Shown: in pieces, positions 12,101 through 20,131 of the stretch
How positions within the stretch are numbered: the first letter of the stretch is position 1
How the letters are laid out: each line of letters starts with the position of its first letter
From: Phycisphaerales bacterium
GTDB lineage: Bacteria > Planctomycetota > Phycisphaerae > Phycisphaerales > UBA1924
Assembly (NCBI GenBank): GCA_040221175.1
Contig: JAVJVK010000013.1
Span: 186,001-250,000, forward strand
Length of the DNA: 64,000 bases
Direction of reading: 5' to 3'
Notes under the pieces: generated by a model
Told to the model about the DNA's origin: nothing
Database searches by the model: none
Seen by the model: the letters and a program-made list of their open reading frames with translations, nothing else
Made by a program: the position numbers and the translations under genes

Positions 12101-14875
12101 ATGAAGGCAGTCAGCCGGGTTGTTCTCGTGGCGCTCGCGGGCGTTCTTGTGCTCGCCGCATTCGCACATGGAAGTCCGAAGGCGCCTGTTGCGTCTATCG
12201 AGGCATTCACGAAAGCGCGGTCGATCGAAGGCGCCGTGAGCGTGCTCACCGTCGATCGCTCCGCCCTCCGGGCGGCGTTTGCCAGGGACCAGGCCGTGAC
12301 GCTCAGCAATATTCCCATGCCCGACGGCTCTCGCCTCGATTTGGTCGTTGAGCCCTTCCGCGTGTTCGCCCCCGGTGCACGGATCATCGTCGCCGACGAA
12401 ACCGGCGAGCGTGAAGCCGACTTCGATCCCGCGTCGGTGCTGCACTTGCACGGCCGCGTCGCTGGTGTGCCCGGTTCGCACGTCTTCCTGAGCATGGCCG
12501 ACGGCTCGGCCACCGGTCGCATCGAGATGGGGGCCAGCCAGCCGACGTTCGTGATCAGCAGCGAGGGCGGCAAACCGGCCCGTGGCGGGGTCGACATGGA
12601 CGAGGATGAGATCGCCATTTTCGAGGCCGAGCGGACCTTCGCGCCCCAGACGGTAGCCAGCATGTGCGACGCGCCCGATGGCACGCCCGGGCCCGGCCCC
12701 TTCGAGCCCGGTATTGCTCGTGGCACGCGGCGGGTAAAGCTGGCCGTCGACACCGACTACGAGCTATTCCGCATCCTCGGTGATCAGACCAAGCTGTTCA
12801 ACTACGTCTCCCACCTGTACGCGACGGTGAGCGACCTGTCGATGCGCGACACCGGCGTGCGGTTCGACCTCATCTATCTGCGCATCTTCACGGCGCCCGA
12901 CGATCCATACGGGTCCGGTGCCGGGTTCCCGATTCTTTCCAGCGGCGAAATCGGCTTCGACGTCGCCCAACTCTTCAGCGGTTCACGCACGCCCAGCGCC
13001 GGCGGGGCGGCCTACATCTGCGGCCGTGCGTCTTGGGTCGCCCACGCCACCGGCCAGTTCACCGACCCAACGGCTCGCAGCGTCTTCAACCAGGACCTGC
13101 GCATCACCGCCCACGAGCTGGGCCACAACATTGGTGGTCCCCACCCCCACGACATCGGCGTCGATGAGTGCGACGACGGGTTCGCCCGTTCCCGCCGGGG
13201 CTCGCTGATCAGCTACTGCGCGCAAACCTACAGCGGCCGGGCCGCCCTGGTCGACCCGCACTACCACACCGCCATCCGCGAACGCATCGCGACGTGCTCG
13301 CCCGGCTACACGCTCGACTGCAACCAGAACTACATCGACGACGTGCTCGACATCGCCGAGGGACGCAGCGCCGACGCCAACATGAACGGCGTTCCCGACG
13401 AGTGCGAGGACTGCAACGGTAACGGCGTGCTCGACACCGAAGACATCGCCATGGGCACGAGCTTCGACCTCAACACCAACGGTATTCCCGACGAGTGCGA
13501 GCCGGACTGCAACGGCAACGGCGTGCCCGATGACCTGGACCTGATCTCGACAAACAGCGAGGACGCCAACGGCGACGGCATCCCCGACGAGTGCCAGGCC
13601 GATCGCGACGGCAACGGCAGGGCCGACTGGACCGACATCTTCGAAGACATGAGCCTGGATCTGGACCGCGATGGCATCCTCGACGCGACGCAGGACTGCG
13701 ACGGCGACGGGGTGATGGACATCGACCAACTCGACCACGCCCATAGCCTGTGGGCCGTCTCGTCCGCCCACGACACGATCAAGGAGTACCACTACCGCAG
13801 CGGCGTACTGCGGGGGCAGGCCGAGGGAAACTACCTCGTTGAGCCTACCGACGTGCTGATCACCGCCGACCGCCGCGTGCTGGTGGCCGACGCGGGCGAC
13901 GGCAGCGTGGCCGAGTTCGACCGCACAGGCGGCTTCGTGCGGGATCTGGTCTCGCCGGGCGCGGGCGGGCTTGTCTCGCCCATCGCGATGGTGCTGGCCC
14001 CCGATGGCTCGTTGCTGGCGGCCGACCAGGAACTCCACGCCGTGCTGCGGTACGACGCCGCCACCGGTGCATTCCTGGGCGTATTCGTCGAGTCCGGTGC
14101 GGGCGGGCTGGTCGAGCCCCGTGCCATGGCATACAAGCCCGGCGGCAATCTCTTCGTAACCTCGGGCGATTCCCGCGTGCTGGAGTTCGACCGCAACACC
14201 GGCGCATTCGTGCGCGTGTTCATCACCATCGAGCCGGACCCCGATCCGCGGACGATCCGCGAGCCGCGGGGCATCCTGTTCCTGCAACGGCCCGGCGGGC
14301 TGGACGTGCAGTGCCTGGTGGCCTGCGAGTTCTGGTTCTACGGCGGCATCTTCGAGTTCGACGTCGAGACCGGTGAGCTGATCGGCGAGTGGAGCGACGG
14401 CACCTTTGGCGGCAAGCTGCGGAGCCCGTGGGCGCTCCGCCAGGGGCCCGATGGCAATGTGTACGTGAGCAGCTCGAATCTGCACGAACGCGCCGAGCGG
14501 CCGCCCGCGGCTACGCTGGGCCCGCAAACCGCCGGCCTGCACCTCACCCAGCCGCACATCTTCCAGTACGACGCCGCCAGCGGCCGCCTCCAGAGCGCCT
14601 ACGTCCAGGGGTATGACTCGGGGCTACACCACCCCAAAGGCTTCGACTTCATGCCCGGACCGCTGGACCGCAACGCCAACGCCATCCCCGACGCCTGCGA
14701 GTCGGTGTGTGCCGGAGACTGCGACCGTTCGGGCGCCGTCGATCTGCTGGACTTCCTGTGCTTCCAGAACGCGTTCGCCGCCGGCGATGCGCGGGCCGAC
14801 TGCACGGGCGACGGCGTGCTCGATCTCTTCGACTTCCTGTGCTTCCAGCGTGCGTTCGACGCCGGCTGCCCGTAA
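12101..14875 (+). CDS. Secreted reprolysin-like metalloprotease with Ca-binding repeats, NHL propeller and GC-type dockerin
   Basis: 924 aa multidomain exported protein. Order: signal peptide (1-25); propeptide-like region to about 200; metzincin domain with HELGHNIGGPHPH (His338, HExxHxxGxxH); Cys-rich stretch; five or six Asp/Asn loops (about 405-545, repeats such as DCNGNGVPD and DANGDGIPDEC) resembling thrombospondin-3/EF-hand calcium repeats; an NHL-like beta-propeller (about 550-850, EPTDVLITADRRVLVADAGD-type units); GC-dockerin (about 872-924, two DFLCFQ units, ends GCP). GGGGAGG (12089-12095) is a strong ribosome-binding site and TACACT at 12052-12057 a possible -10. Probably a cell-surface or secreted protease for large marine substrates; the target is unknown. 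Confidence 0.9.
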   Translation: MKAVSRVVLVALAGVLVLAAFAHGSPKAPVASIEAFTKARSIEGAVSVLTVDRSALRAAFARDQAVTLSNIPMPDGSRLDLVVEPFRVFAPGARIIVADETGEREADFDPASVLHLHGRVAGVPGSHVFLSMADGSATGRIEMGASQPTFVISSEGGKPARGGVDMDEDEIAIFEAERTFAPQTVASMCDAPDGTPGPGPFEPGIARGTRRVKLAVDTDYELFRILGDQTKLFNYVSHLYATVSDLSMRDTGVRFDLIYLRIFTAPDDPYGSGAGFPILSSGEIGFDVAQLFSGSRTPSAGGAAYICGRASWVAHATGQFTDPTARSVFNQDLRITAHELGHNIGGPHPHDIGVDECDDGFARSRRGSLISYCAQTYSGRAALVDPHYHTAIRERIATCSPGYTLDCNQNYIDDVLDIAEGRSADANMNGVPDECEDCNGNGVLDTEDIAMGTSFDLNTNGIPDECEPDCNGNGVPDDLDLISTNSEDANGDGIPDECQADRDGNGRADWTDIFEDMSLDLDRDGILDATQDCDGDGVMDIDQLDHAHSLWAVSSAHDTIKEYHYRSGVLRGQAEGNYLVEPTDVLITADRRVLVADAGDGSVAEFDRTGGFVRDLVSPGAGGLVSPIAMVLAPDGSLLAADQELHAVLRYDAATGAFLGVFVESGAGGLVEPRAMAYKPGGNLFVTSGDSRVLEFDRNTGAFVRVFITIEPDPDPRTIREPRGILFLQRPGGLDVQCLVACEFWFYGGIFEFDVETGELIGEWSDGTFGGKLRSPWALRQGPDGNVYVSSSNLHERAERPPAATLGPQTAGLHLTQPHIFQYDAASGRLQSAYVQGYDSGLHHPKGFDFMPGPLDRNANAIPDACESVCAGDCDRSGAVDLLDFLCFQNAFAAGDARADCTGDGVLDLFDFLCFQRAFDAGCP

Positions 14876-14905
14876 CGCGCCCGGCTTCCCTCCATACCCT
14901 GCTGC

Positions 14906-17233
14906 GTGCCCCAGAGCCTCTTCAAGGACGACCGCCCACCGCCCGCCGGCCCCTTCCTGGCCGTCGCCCTCGAACGCTCCATCGACGGCAGGACGCTCAC
15001 ATATGCCCCCCCGGCCGACAGCGAGGAGGAGGCTGAGGCGTTGGTCGGGCGCGCGTGCATGGCGCCACTCGGCCGTGGGGGCAGGGGCGGCGCGCCCACG
15101 CGGGGAGTGATCGTCGCGGCCGGCGGCCCGGAACTGCTCGACGGCTTCGATCCCCACAAGGTCCGCCAGCTCCTGGCCGTCGGCGACGCGAAGCTCCCCG
15201 AGGGCGTGCTCGAGCTTGGCCGGTGGATAGCGGAGTACTACGCGTGCCCGCTGGGCATGACGCTGGCCGCCATGCTGCCCGCGGCGGTCAAGAAGGCGGT
15301 GGGGCGGAAGAAGCGGACGGCACTCAAGCCCACGGGCAACCAGATCGACGCCAAGCTCCCCCCCGCGACGAGGAAGGCGCTCGAGGGCCTGGCCGACATC
15401 GACGCCGACGCCTGGCCGCTCGAGGAGCGCGAGCTGGTCGGCCGCCTCGAACTAAAGAACGCCAGCCCCATCCGCCGCCTGGTGTCCCTCGGCCTGCTCG
15501 AAGAGGTGACGCTCACCGACGTCGTCGCGCGCACGCAGGACGCGACGCCGCTGGCCCTGGAAACCGGCCCGGCGCCCACGCCGACCGCCGAGCAGAAGGC
15601 CGTCATCGACGGGGTCGCATTGGAAGGCTTCAGCACCCACCTGCTCTTCGGCGTCACCGGCTCGGGCAAGACCGAGGTCTACCTCCAGTTACTCGAGCGC
15701 GTGCTGGCGTCGGGCAAGTCGGGCATCGTCCTCGTCCCCGAGATCGCCCTCACGCCCCAGCTCTCGTCCAGGTTCATCGCAAGGTTCGCCCCCGTGCTCG
15801 GCGAGCGCGGCGTGGCAGTCTTACATTCGGGCCTGAGCGCCGGCCAGCGCCACCGCGCGTGGGACGCGGTCTCGCGTGGGCTCGCCCGCGTGGTCGTCGG
15901 CCCGCGCTCGGCACTCTTCGCGCCGCTGACGAACGTGGGTCTGATCGTCGTCGACGAGGAGCACGCCAGCGACTACAAGCAGGACCAGGCCCCGCGCTAC
16001 CACGGCCGCGACGCCGCCATCAAGCGGGCCCAGATCGAGGGCTGCCCGGTGCTGCTGGGTTCGGCAACACCAAGCCTCGAAAGCTGGCGCAACGCCCAGC
16101 TCGGCCGCTCCACCCTCTGGCGCATGCCCACCCGCGCCCCCGGTTCGGCGGGGTTGCCGCGGGTCGAGGTCGTCGACCTGGCCGAAGAGCGCAAGGCCAG
16201 CCGCGAGCGCGGCCAGCGCATGGAGCTGCTGGGCCCAACATTAGAAAGCGCCCTGCGCGACACGCTCAACGACGGCGGCCAGGCCGTCATGCTCCTTAAC
16301 CGCCGCGGCTTCGCCCGCGTGGTCGCCTGCCCCGACGCCATGTGCGGCTGGACGCTCGCCTGCGACTCCTGCTCGGCCGCCATGGTCTTCCACCGCAAGG
16401 GCGTGCTCAGCAGGCGGGGACTCGTCCGCTGCCACCACTGCCTCGCCGAACAGATGATGCCCAAGAGCTGCCCCGCCTGCGGCAAGAAGACCATCCTGCT
16501 CGGCCGCGGCACGCAGCGGCTGGAAGACGAGCTCGCCGAGCGCATGGGCCTGGACGATTCCGAGATGGCCCGCATGGACGGCGACACGATGCACCGCGCC
16601 GTCGACTACCAGGGCGTGCTGGGCCGCATCGCCGACGGCTCGATCCGCGTGCTGCTGGGCACGCAGATGATCGCCAAGGGGCTCGATTTTCCTAATATTC
16701 GATTGGTCGGCGTGGTCGACGCCGACACCGCCCTGGGCATCGCCGATTGGCGCTGCCAGGAGCGGACCTTCCAACTCGTCAGCCAGGTCGCGGGAAGGGC
16801 GGGCCGGGGCGACAAGCCGGGAAGGGTCATCGTCCAGACACTCAGCCCCGATCTTCCCAGCATCCAGGCCGCCGCCGCCCACGACTACGAACGCTTCGCC
16901 GCCGACGAGCTCGCCGTGCGACACCAGGCCCACCTGCCGCCATTCACCCGCGCCGCCTGGATCGTCGCTCGCGACCGGCAGTACGCCAAGGCCGAAGAGC
17001 GAGCCTTCGAGATCGCCGGCCTGCTGGCCGAGGCTTTCGAGGACAAGGCAAGGATCGAGGGCCCCGCCCCGGCCCCATTGGAGCGCGCCCACGACGAGTA
17101 CCGCGTGGGGCTGGAGGTCTACGCCGCCAGCGCCGCGATTTTGAGGGACGGCCTGCTGAAGATCCGCGCCCAGCACGGCCTGGTCAGTGACGCGAGCGTC
17201 GCCATCGACGTCGATCCGGTCAGCATCTGGTAG
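14906..17233 (+). CDS. priA: Primosomal protein N' (replication restart helicase)
   Basis: SF2 3'-5' DNA helicase that reloads DnaB at stalled forks. 775 aa. The N-terminal DNA-binding domain is present. Walker A is GVTGSGKTEVYLQ, Walker B box VVDEEHASDYKQ, and the strand-loading zinc module reads CPDAMCGWTLACDSC ... CHHC ... CPACGKK (about residues 475-535). Late helicase motifs LLGTQMIAKGLDFPN and QVAGRAGRGDKPGRV are intact. Start GTG 14906: TACCCT at 14895-14900 lies 5 nt upstream and no Shine-Dalgarno is seen, suggesting leaderless translation. It lies 30 bp after the metalloprotease gene but looks independently expressed. Confidence 0.96.
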   Translation: MPQSLFKDDRPPPAGPFLAVALERSIDGRTLTYAPPADSEEEAEALVGRACMAPLGRGGRGGAPTRGVIVAAGGPELLDGFDPHKVRQLLAVGDAKLPEGVLELGRWIAEYYACPLGMTLAAMLPAAVKKAVGRKKRTALKPTGNQIDAKLPPATRKALEGLADIDADAWPLEERELVGRLELKNASPIRRLVSLGLLEEVTLTDVVARTQDATPLALETGPAPTPTAEQKAVIDGVALEGFSTHLLFGVTGSGKTEVYLQLLERVLASGKSGIVLVPEIALTPQLSSRFIARFAPVLGERGVAVLHSGLSAGQRHRAWDAVSRGLARVVVGPRSALFAPLTNVGLIVVDEEHASDYKQDQAPRYHGRDAAIKRAQIEGCPVLLGSATPSLESWRNAQLGRSTLWRMPTRAPGSAGLPRVEVVDLAEERKASRERGQRMELLGPTLESALRDTLNDGGQAVMLLNRRGFARVVACPDAMCGWTLACDSCSAAMVFHRKGVLSRRGLVRCHHCLAEQMMPKSCPACGKKTILLGRGTQRLEDELAERMGLDDSEMARMDGDTMHRAVDYQGVLGRIADGSIRVLLGTQMIAKGLDFPNIRLVGVVDADTALGIADWRCQERTFQLVSQVAGRAGRGDKPGRVIVQTLSPDLPSIQAAAAHDYERFAADELAVRHQAHLPPFTRAAWIVARDRQYAKAEERAFEIAGLLAEAFEDKARIEGPAPAPLERAHDEYRVGLEVYAASAAILRDGLLKIRAQHGLVSDASVAIDVDPVSIW

Positions 17234-17262
17234 CCGCTGCGTGAAGGGATCGGCGGAAGGGC

Positions 17263-18654
17263 CTACTCGGGGCAGCCGGCTTGGAACGCGTCCTGGAACG
17301 CCAGGAAGTCGAAGACCGTCAGCTCGCCGTCGCCGTCGAAGTCGGCGGCCGCTTCTCCGTCTTCAAAGAGGTTCAGGAAACTCAGGAAGTCGTAAATGGT
17401 CAGCGCGCCGTCGAGGTCGAGGTCGGGGGCGCAATCGAAGCACGCCAGGTCGTAGGCGTGGACGAGGCCGACGGAGAAGCCGCCGAAGAAGGCGTCGGGC
17501 GCGCTAACGGCGGCGCGGTTGCCGTTGGTGGCCACGCCCAGGCCGAAGCGGCCGAGCCGGCCGTCGGGGTCGATGCGCGCCGCCTGCGACCACACGCCGT
17601 CGGGGCCGCGGCGGAAGACGTACGCGGCGCCGGTCTGCAGCCACACGTCCTCCTCCGTTCCCGCGATGAGCGTGTCGCCGTCGAGGTCCATGCGAATGCC
17701 CAGCGTATGGTTCTCGCCGGCCGGCTCATGCGTCAGTTCCTGAGTGAGTTGCCACCGATCATCTCTCAATTCATACAAGTAAATGACACCCTGATTTTCG
17801 TACGTACGATCCGCGCCACGACCGGCGATGGCCAGCGTGCCACCATCGAGGTGAATCGTTGAACCAAAGGCCGGTCCGAATCTCGGCATGCTCGCAATGT
17901 CCGGCGGAATGATTCGCTGGACGAACTCGAGTCCCTCACCGGGAACGCGCCGGTAGACAAACACCGACCCGCCGAGATCGACTTCAGTATCGTCGACACT
18001 CGCACCAATAAATACCCACTGTTGATGCATAGCAATAGAACCACCAAAACCAGCGCTCGCGGGCAGCGGCGAAACCACCTCATCAACAAATACCCAGCCC
18101 TCCGATGATTCTTCATAGAGCAGCACGCTTCCGGGCGACTCGGCCTGATAGAACAGCGCGGCGTCGTCCCGTAGCGTCGCCGAACCCCCGAAGCCCAGAA
18201 GAAAACGGGGCTCGCGTGGAACGAACTGGTACACCTCGTTCCACTGCTGGCCGTCGTACTCGTAGAGGTATGCCTTGCCCGACTTCTCGCCATCCACCAT
18301 GGCCCCACCCGCGCCCACGAGCAGCCGGTCGCCATCGCGGCTGAACGACCCGCCAAACCCCGAGGCCAATGTGATATCAGGTGGCACGATGTGCTGCGTG
18401 CGTTGCCACAAGCCGTCGGCGTCGAGTTGGAAGACGTGCAGCGCACCCGTGGCGCAATCAAATGGATCAGGGCAGAGCGTCGGTTCGCCGGGATTGCCCA
18501 CAAAGAGGAACTGATCGTCCATGGAAACCCGGCCGAAGTTCCCGCCCTCGGGCATGCCGAGTGGCTCGAGCGTCTGGGGTTCGCACTGGGCGAGGACGGT
18601 GCTGGCGAGGCCCAGAGTGGCGGTGGAAAGAGCGAAGGCTCGGAGGGGTCTCAT
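17263..18654 (-). CDS. Exported FG-GAP/propeller-like protein with GC-type dockerin
   Basis: 463 aa. Signal peptide MRPLRAFALSTATLGLASTV ending in LAQ. Residues about 35-405 are repeated units of the type GGSFSRDGDRLLVGAGG...GKAYLYEYDG, with GxAYVFRR or GSVFVYRR in each, a seven-or-so-bladed integrin-alpha-like (FG-GAP) propeller. The C-terminus (412-463) is a GC-dockerin with paired YDFLSF and FDFLAFQ units ending GCPE. ATG 18654 is supported by the signal peptide and by TTGCAA-N17-CACAAT ending 6 nt upstream, so the mRNA is probably leaderless, unlike the other dockerin genes. Longer in-frame sequence upstream is repeat array, not protein. Likely a surface or secreted binding protein. Confidence 0.85.
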   Translation of the reverse strand: MRPLRAFALSTATLGLASTVLAQCEPQTLEPLGMPEGGNFGRVSMDDQFLFVGNPGEPTLCPDPFDCATGALHVFQLDADGLWQRTQHIVPPDITLASGFGGSFSRDGDRLLVGAGGAMVDGEKSGKAYLYEYDGQQWNEVYQFVPREPRFLLGFGGSATLRDDAALFYQAESPGSVLLYEESSEGWVFVDEVVSPLPASAGFGGSIAMHQQWVFIGASVDDTEVDLGGSVFVYRRVPGEGLEFVQRIIPPDIASMPRFGPAFGSTIHLDGGTLAIAGRGADRTYENQGVIYLYELRDDRWQLTQELTHEPAGENHTLGIRMDLDGDTLIAGTEEDVWLQTGAAYVFRRGPDGVWSQAARIDPDGRLGRFGLGVATNGNRAAVSAPDAFFGGFSVGLVHAYDLACFDCAPDLDLDGALTIYDFLSFLNLFEDGEAAADFDGDGELTVFDFLAFQDAFQAGCPE

Positions 18655-18689
18655 GACCACATTGTGACGCAATCGGGCGGCGATTGCAA
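18654..18689 (-). promoter_or_regulatory. Sigma-70-type promoter for the 463-aa dockerin gene
   Basis: On the minus strand TTGCAA (18689-18684), a 17-nt spacer and CACAAT (18666-18661) form a near-consensus promoter. The start codon ATG (18654-18652) begins 6 nt after the -10, so initiation near the A of ATG would give a leaderless transcript. A run of ten C (18701-18710 on the plus strand) sits 11 bp upstream of the -35. Confidence 0.7.
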
Positions 18690-18786
18690 GGCGAATGCGT
18701 CCCCCCCCCCGCTCGTCCTCGATTACTGCGGGGCCAACGACACGGGAACTCTTCCAACGTCCCATCACTGTCCCCGCCCGATCCCC

Positions 18787-19038
18787 ACCGAGAACGCCTC
18801 CGCCAGCAGCGAAGACCGTTGTGGAAGCTGCCAGAACGCCCCTTCCAGCAGGGAATACGGCCCCGGCAGCAGGGAGAACGGATTTCCCACCTGGGAAGGC
18901 CGTTCTGGCAGCAGGGAGGGCGATCATCCCAGCAGGGAAGATGGTTCTGGTAGCAGGGAAGATCGTTCCGGCAGCTGGGAAAACGGTTCTCCCAGCTGGG
19001 AGAATCGTTTTTGGTTGAACGAAAACCGTACCCGCGTC
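18787..19038. repeat. Degenerate 21-bp tandem repeat array, 12 units
   Basis: Twelve back-to-back 21-bp units with no spacers. The best conserved (18850-18996) start AGGGA or TGGGA, have a central G-A-rich block followed by CGTTCTG-like bases and end GGCAGC or CCCAGC. Units at both ends are more diverged, and the last one merges into the left arm of the hairpin. The period equals seven codons and all units are in register, so all three plus frames read as heptapeptide repeats, but no start signal precedes them. Confidence 0.85.
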
Positions 19039-19062
19039 CACCGGATACGGTTTTCGTTCAAC
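19014..19062. repeat. 17-bp perfect inverted repeat (hairpin) at the end of the array
   Basis: Left arm 19014-19030 (GTTGAACGAAAACCGTA) is exactly complementary to right arm 19046-19062 (TACGGTTTTCGTTCAAC), with a 15-nt loop. A further 12-nt copy of the right-arm core (GGTTTTCGTTCA) occurs at 19071-19082. There is no T tract after either arm, so a simple Rho-independent terminator is unlikely. Confidence 0.9.
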
Positions 19063-19258
19063 GCTGGGTTGGTTTTCGTTCATGATCGGGAAGGCCCGGG
19101 AGGGCGGCACTCGGGATTCGGCAATCGGCGGGGAGCGGCCGGTGAATCTGCCCGATGACAGGATGCCGATTGCCGGGCGCCGAATCCGGCCTTCCCCACG
19201 CCCCACAACTCCACCCATCGTTCACCCGCCCGGGCCCGCCGTGTCGATACTCTTGCCC

Positions 19259-20131
19259 GTGATCGTCTACCTCAACGGCCAGTACCTCCCCGCCGCCGAC
19301 GCACACGTCAGCGTGTTCGACCGCGGCTTCCTCTTCGGCGATGGCGTCTACGAGGGCGTCCGCGTCTTCGACGGCACCGTCATCTGCCCCGACCGCCACG
19401 TGAGCCGGATGGCCGGCGGGCTGGCCGAGGGCCGGGTGCACTGGGATCCGCGCCAGCTCCCGGCGATCTGCCTGGAGCTCTGCCGCCGCAACGGGCTGGC
19501 CAACGCGTTCATGTACGTCCAGGTCACCCGCGGCACGCCGCCCCCCGGCGAGCCCGTCCGGGCCCGGACCATGAGGGCCCAGGGCGAGCCCACCGTCTTC
19601 GCCTTCGCCACGCCCCAGCCGGCGATGGACCACTACGCCGAGCCGCCCACCACGACCCTCGCCCTGGTCGAGGACCGCCGCTGGGACCGCGGCCACCTCA
19701 AGAGCATCAGCCTGCTGGGCAACGTGCTGGCCGCCTACGAGGCACAGGCCCAGGGTGCCCAGGAGGTCGCCATGCACAAGGGCGGCCTGCTCACCGAGGC
19801 CTGCGCTTCGAACATCATCATCTCGGTCGATGGCCAGCTTGCGACCCCCTCGCTCGACAGCGCCTCCATCCTCGAGGGCGCGACCCGGGCCCGCTGCCTG
19901 GCCCTGGACCCGGCAATCGTCGAGCGGCCGGTGGGCGTCGACGAGTTGCTGCGGGCCGACGAGGTCATGCTCGTGGGCACCACCAGCATCGTCACCAGCG
20001 CCCTGAGCATCGACGGCAAGCCGGTGGGCGACGGACGCGTCGGCCCGCAGGCCCGCCGCCTGCTGGAGCTGGTGATGGACGACTGCCGGAGCCAGGTGGA
20101 AGCCGCCAAAGAAGCCCTCGCGGTCGGCTGA
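19259..20131 (+). CDS. D-amino-acid aminotransferase-like PLP enzyme (class IV)
   Basis: 290 aa fold-type IV PLP aminotransferase, of the D-amino-acid / branched-chain aminotransferase family. It opens IVYLNGQYLPAADAHVSVFD with RGFLFGDGVYEGVRVF, as D-alanine aminotransferases do. The PLP lysine is in RGHLKSISLLGN, and TEACASNIIIS is the cofactor-phosphate segment. The most likely reaction is D-Ala plus 2-oxoglutarate to D-Glu plus pyruvate, but a branched-chain or aminodeoxychorismate-lyase-like role cannot be excluded. GTG 19259 fits the family N-terminus and has TACTCT 5 nt before it. The stop TGA ends at the base before the murD ATG, so the two are co-transcribed. Confidence 0.82.
   Translation: MIVYLNGQYLPAADAHVSVFDRGFLFGDGVYEGVRVFDGTVICPDRHVSRMAGGLAEGRVHWDPRQLPAICLELCRRNGLANAFMYVQVTRGTPPPGEPVRARTMRAQGEPTVFAFATPQPAMDHYAEPPTTTLALVEDRRWDRGHLKSISLLGNVLAAYEAQAQGAQEVAMHKGGLLTEACASNIIISVDGQLATPSLDSASILEGATRARCLALDPAIVERPVGVDELLRADEVMLVGTTSIVTSALSIDGKPVGDGRVGPQARRLLELVMDDCRSQVEAAKEALAVG

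Larger units (their letters stand above)
18655..19258. other. 604-bp divergent intergenic region carrying a repeat array and hairpin
   Basis: Between the divergent starts of the 463-aa dockerin gene and the D-amino-acid aminotransferase. It holds, left to right, the minus-strand promoter, a C10 homopolymer (18701-18710), a 12-unit 21-bp tandem array (18787-19038), a 17-bp perfect inverted repeat (19014-19062), an extra partial arm (19071-19082) and the plus-strand TACTCT element (19248-19253). No gene with a start signal is seen. Open frames through it arise because 21 is a multiple of 3 and the units lack stops. Confidence 0.8.

Noticed and set aside
18787-19038. CRISPR array
   Set aside because: Repeats are contiguous with no unique spacers, period only 21 bp, and there are no cas genes in the window.
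18654-19218. In-frame upstream extension of the 463-aa dockerin gene through the repeat array
   Set aside because: A canonical signal peptide and a promoter-like TTGCAA-N17-CACAAT lie exactly at ATG 18654; the upstream part has no start signal and consists of repeat units.
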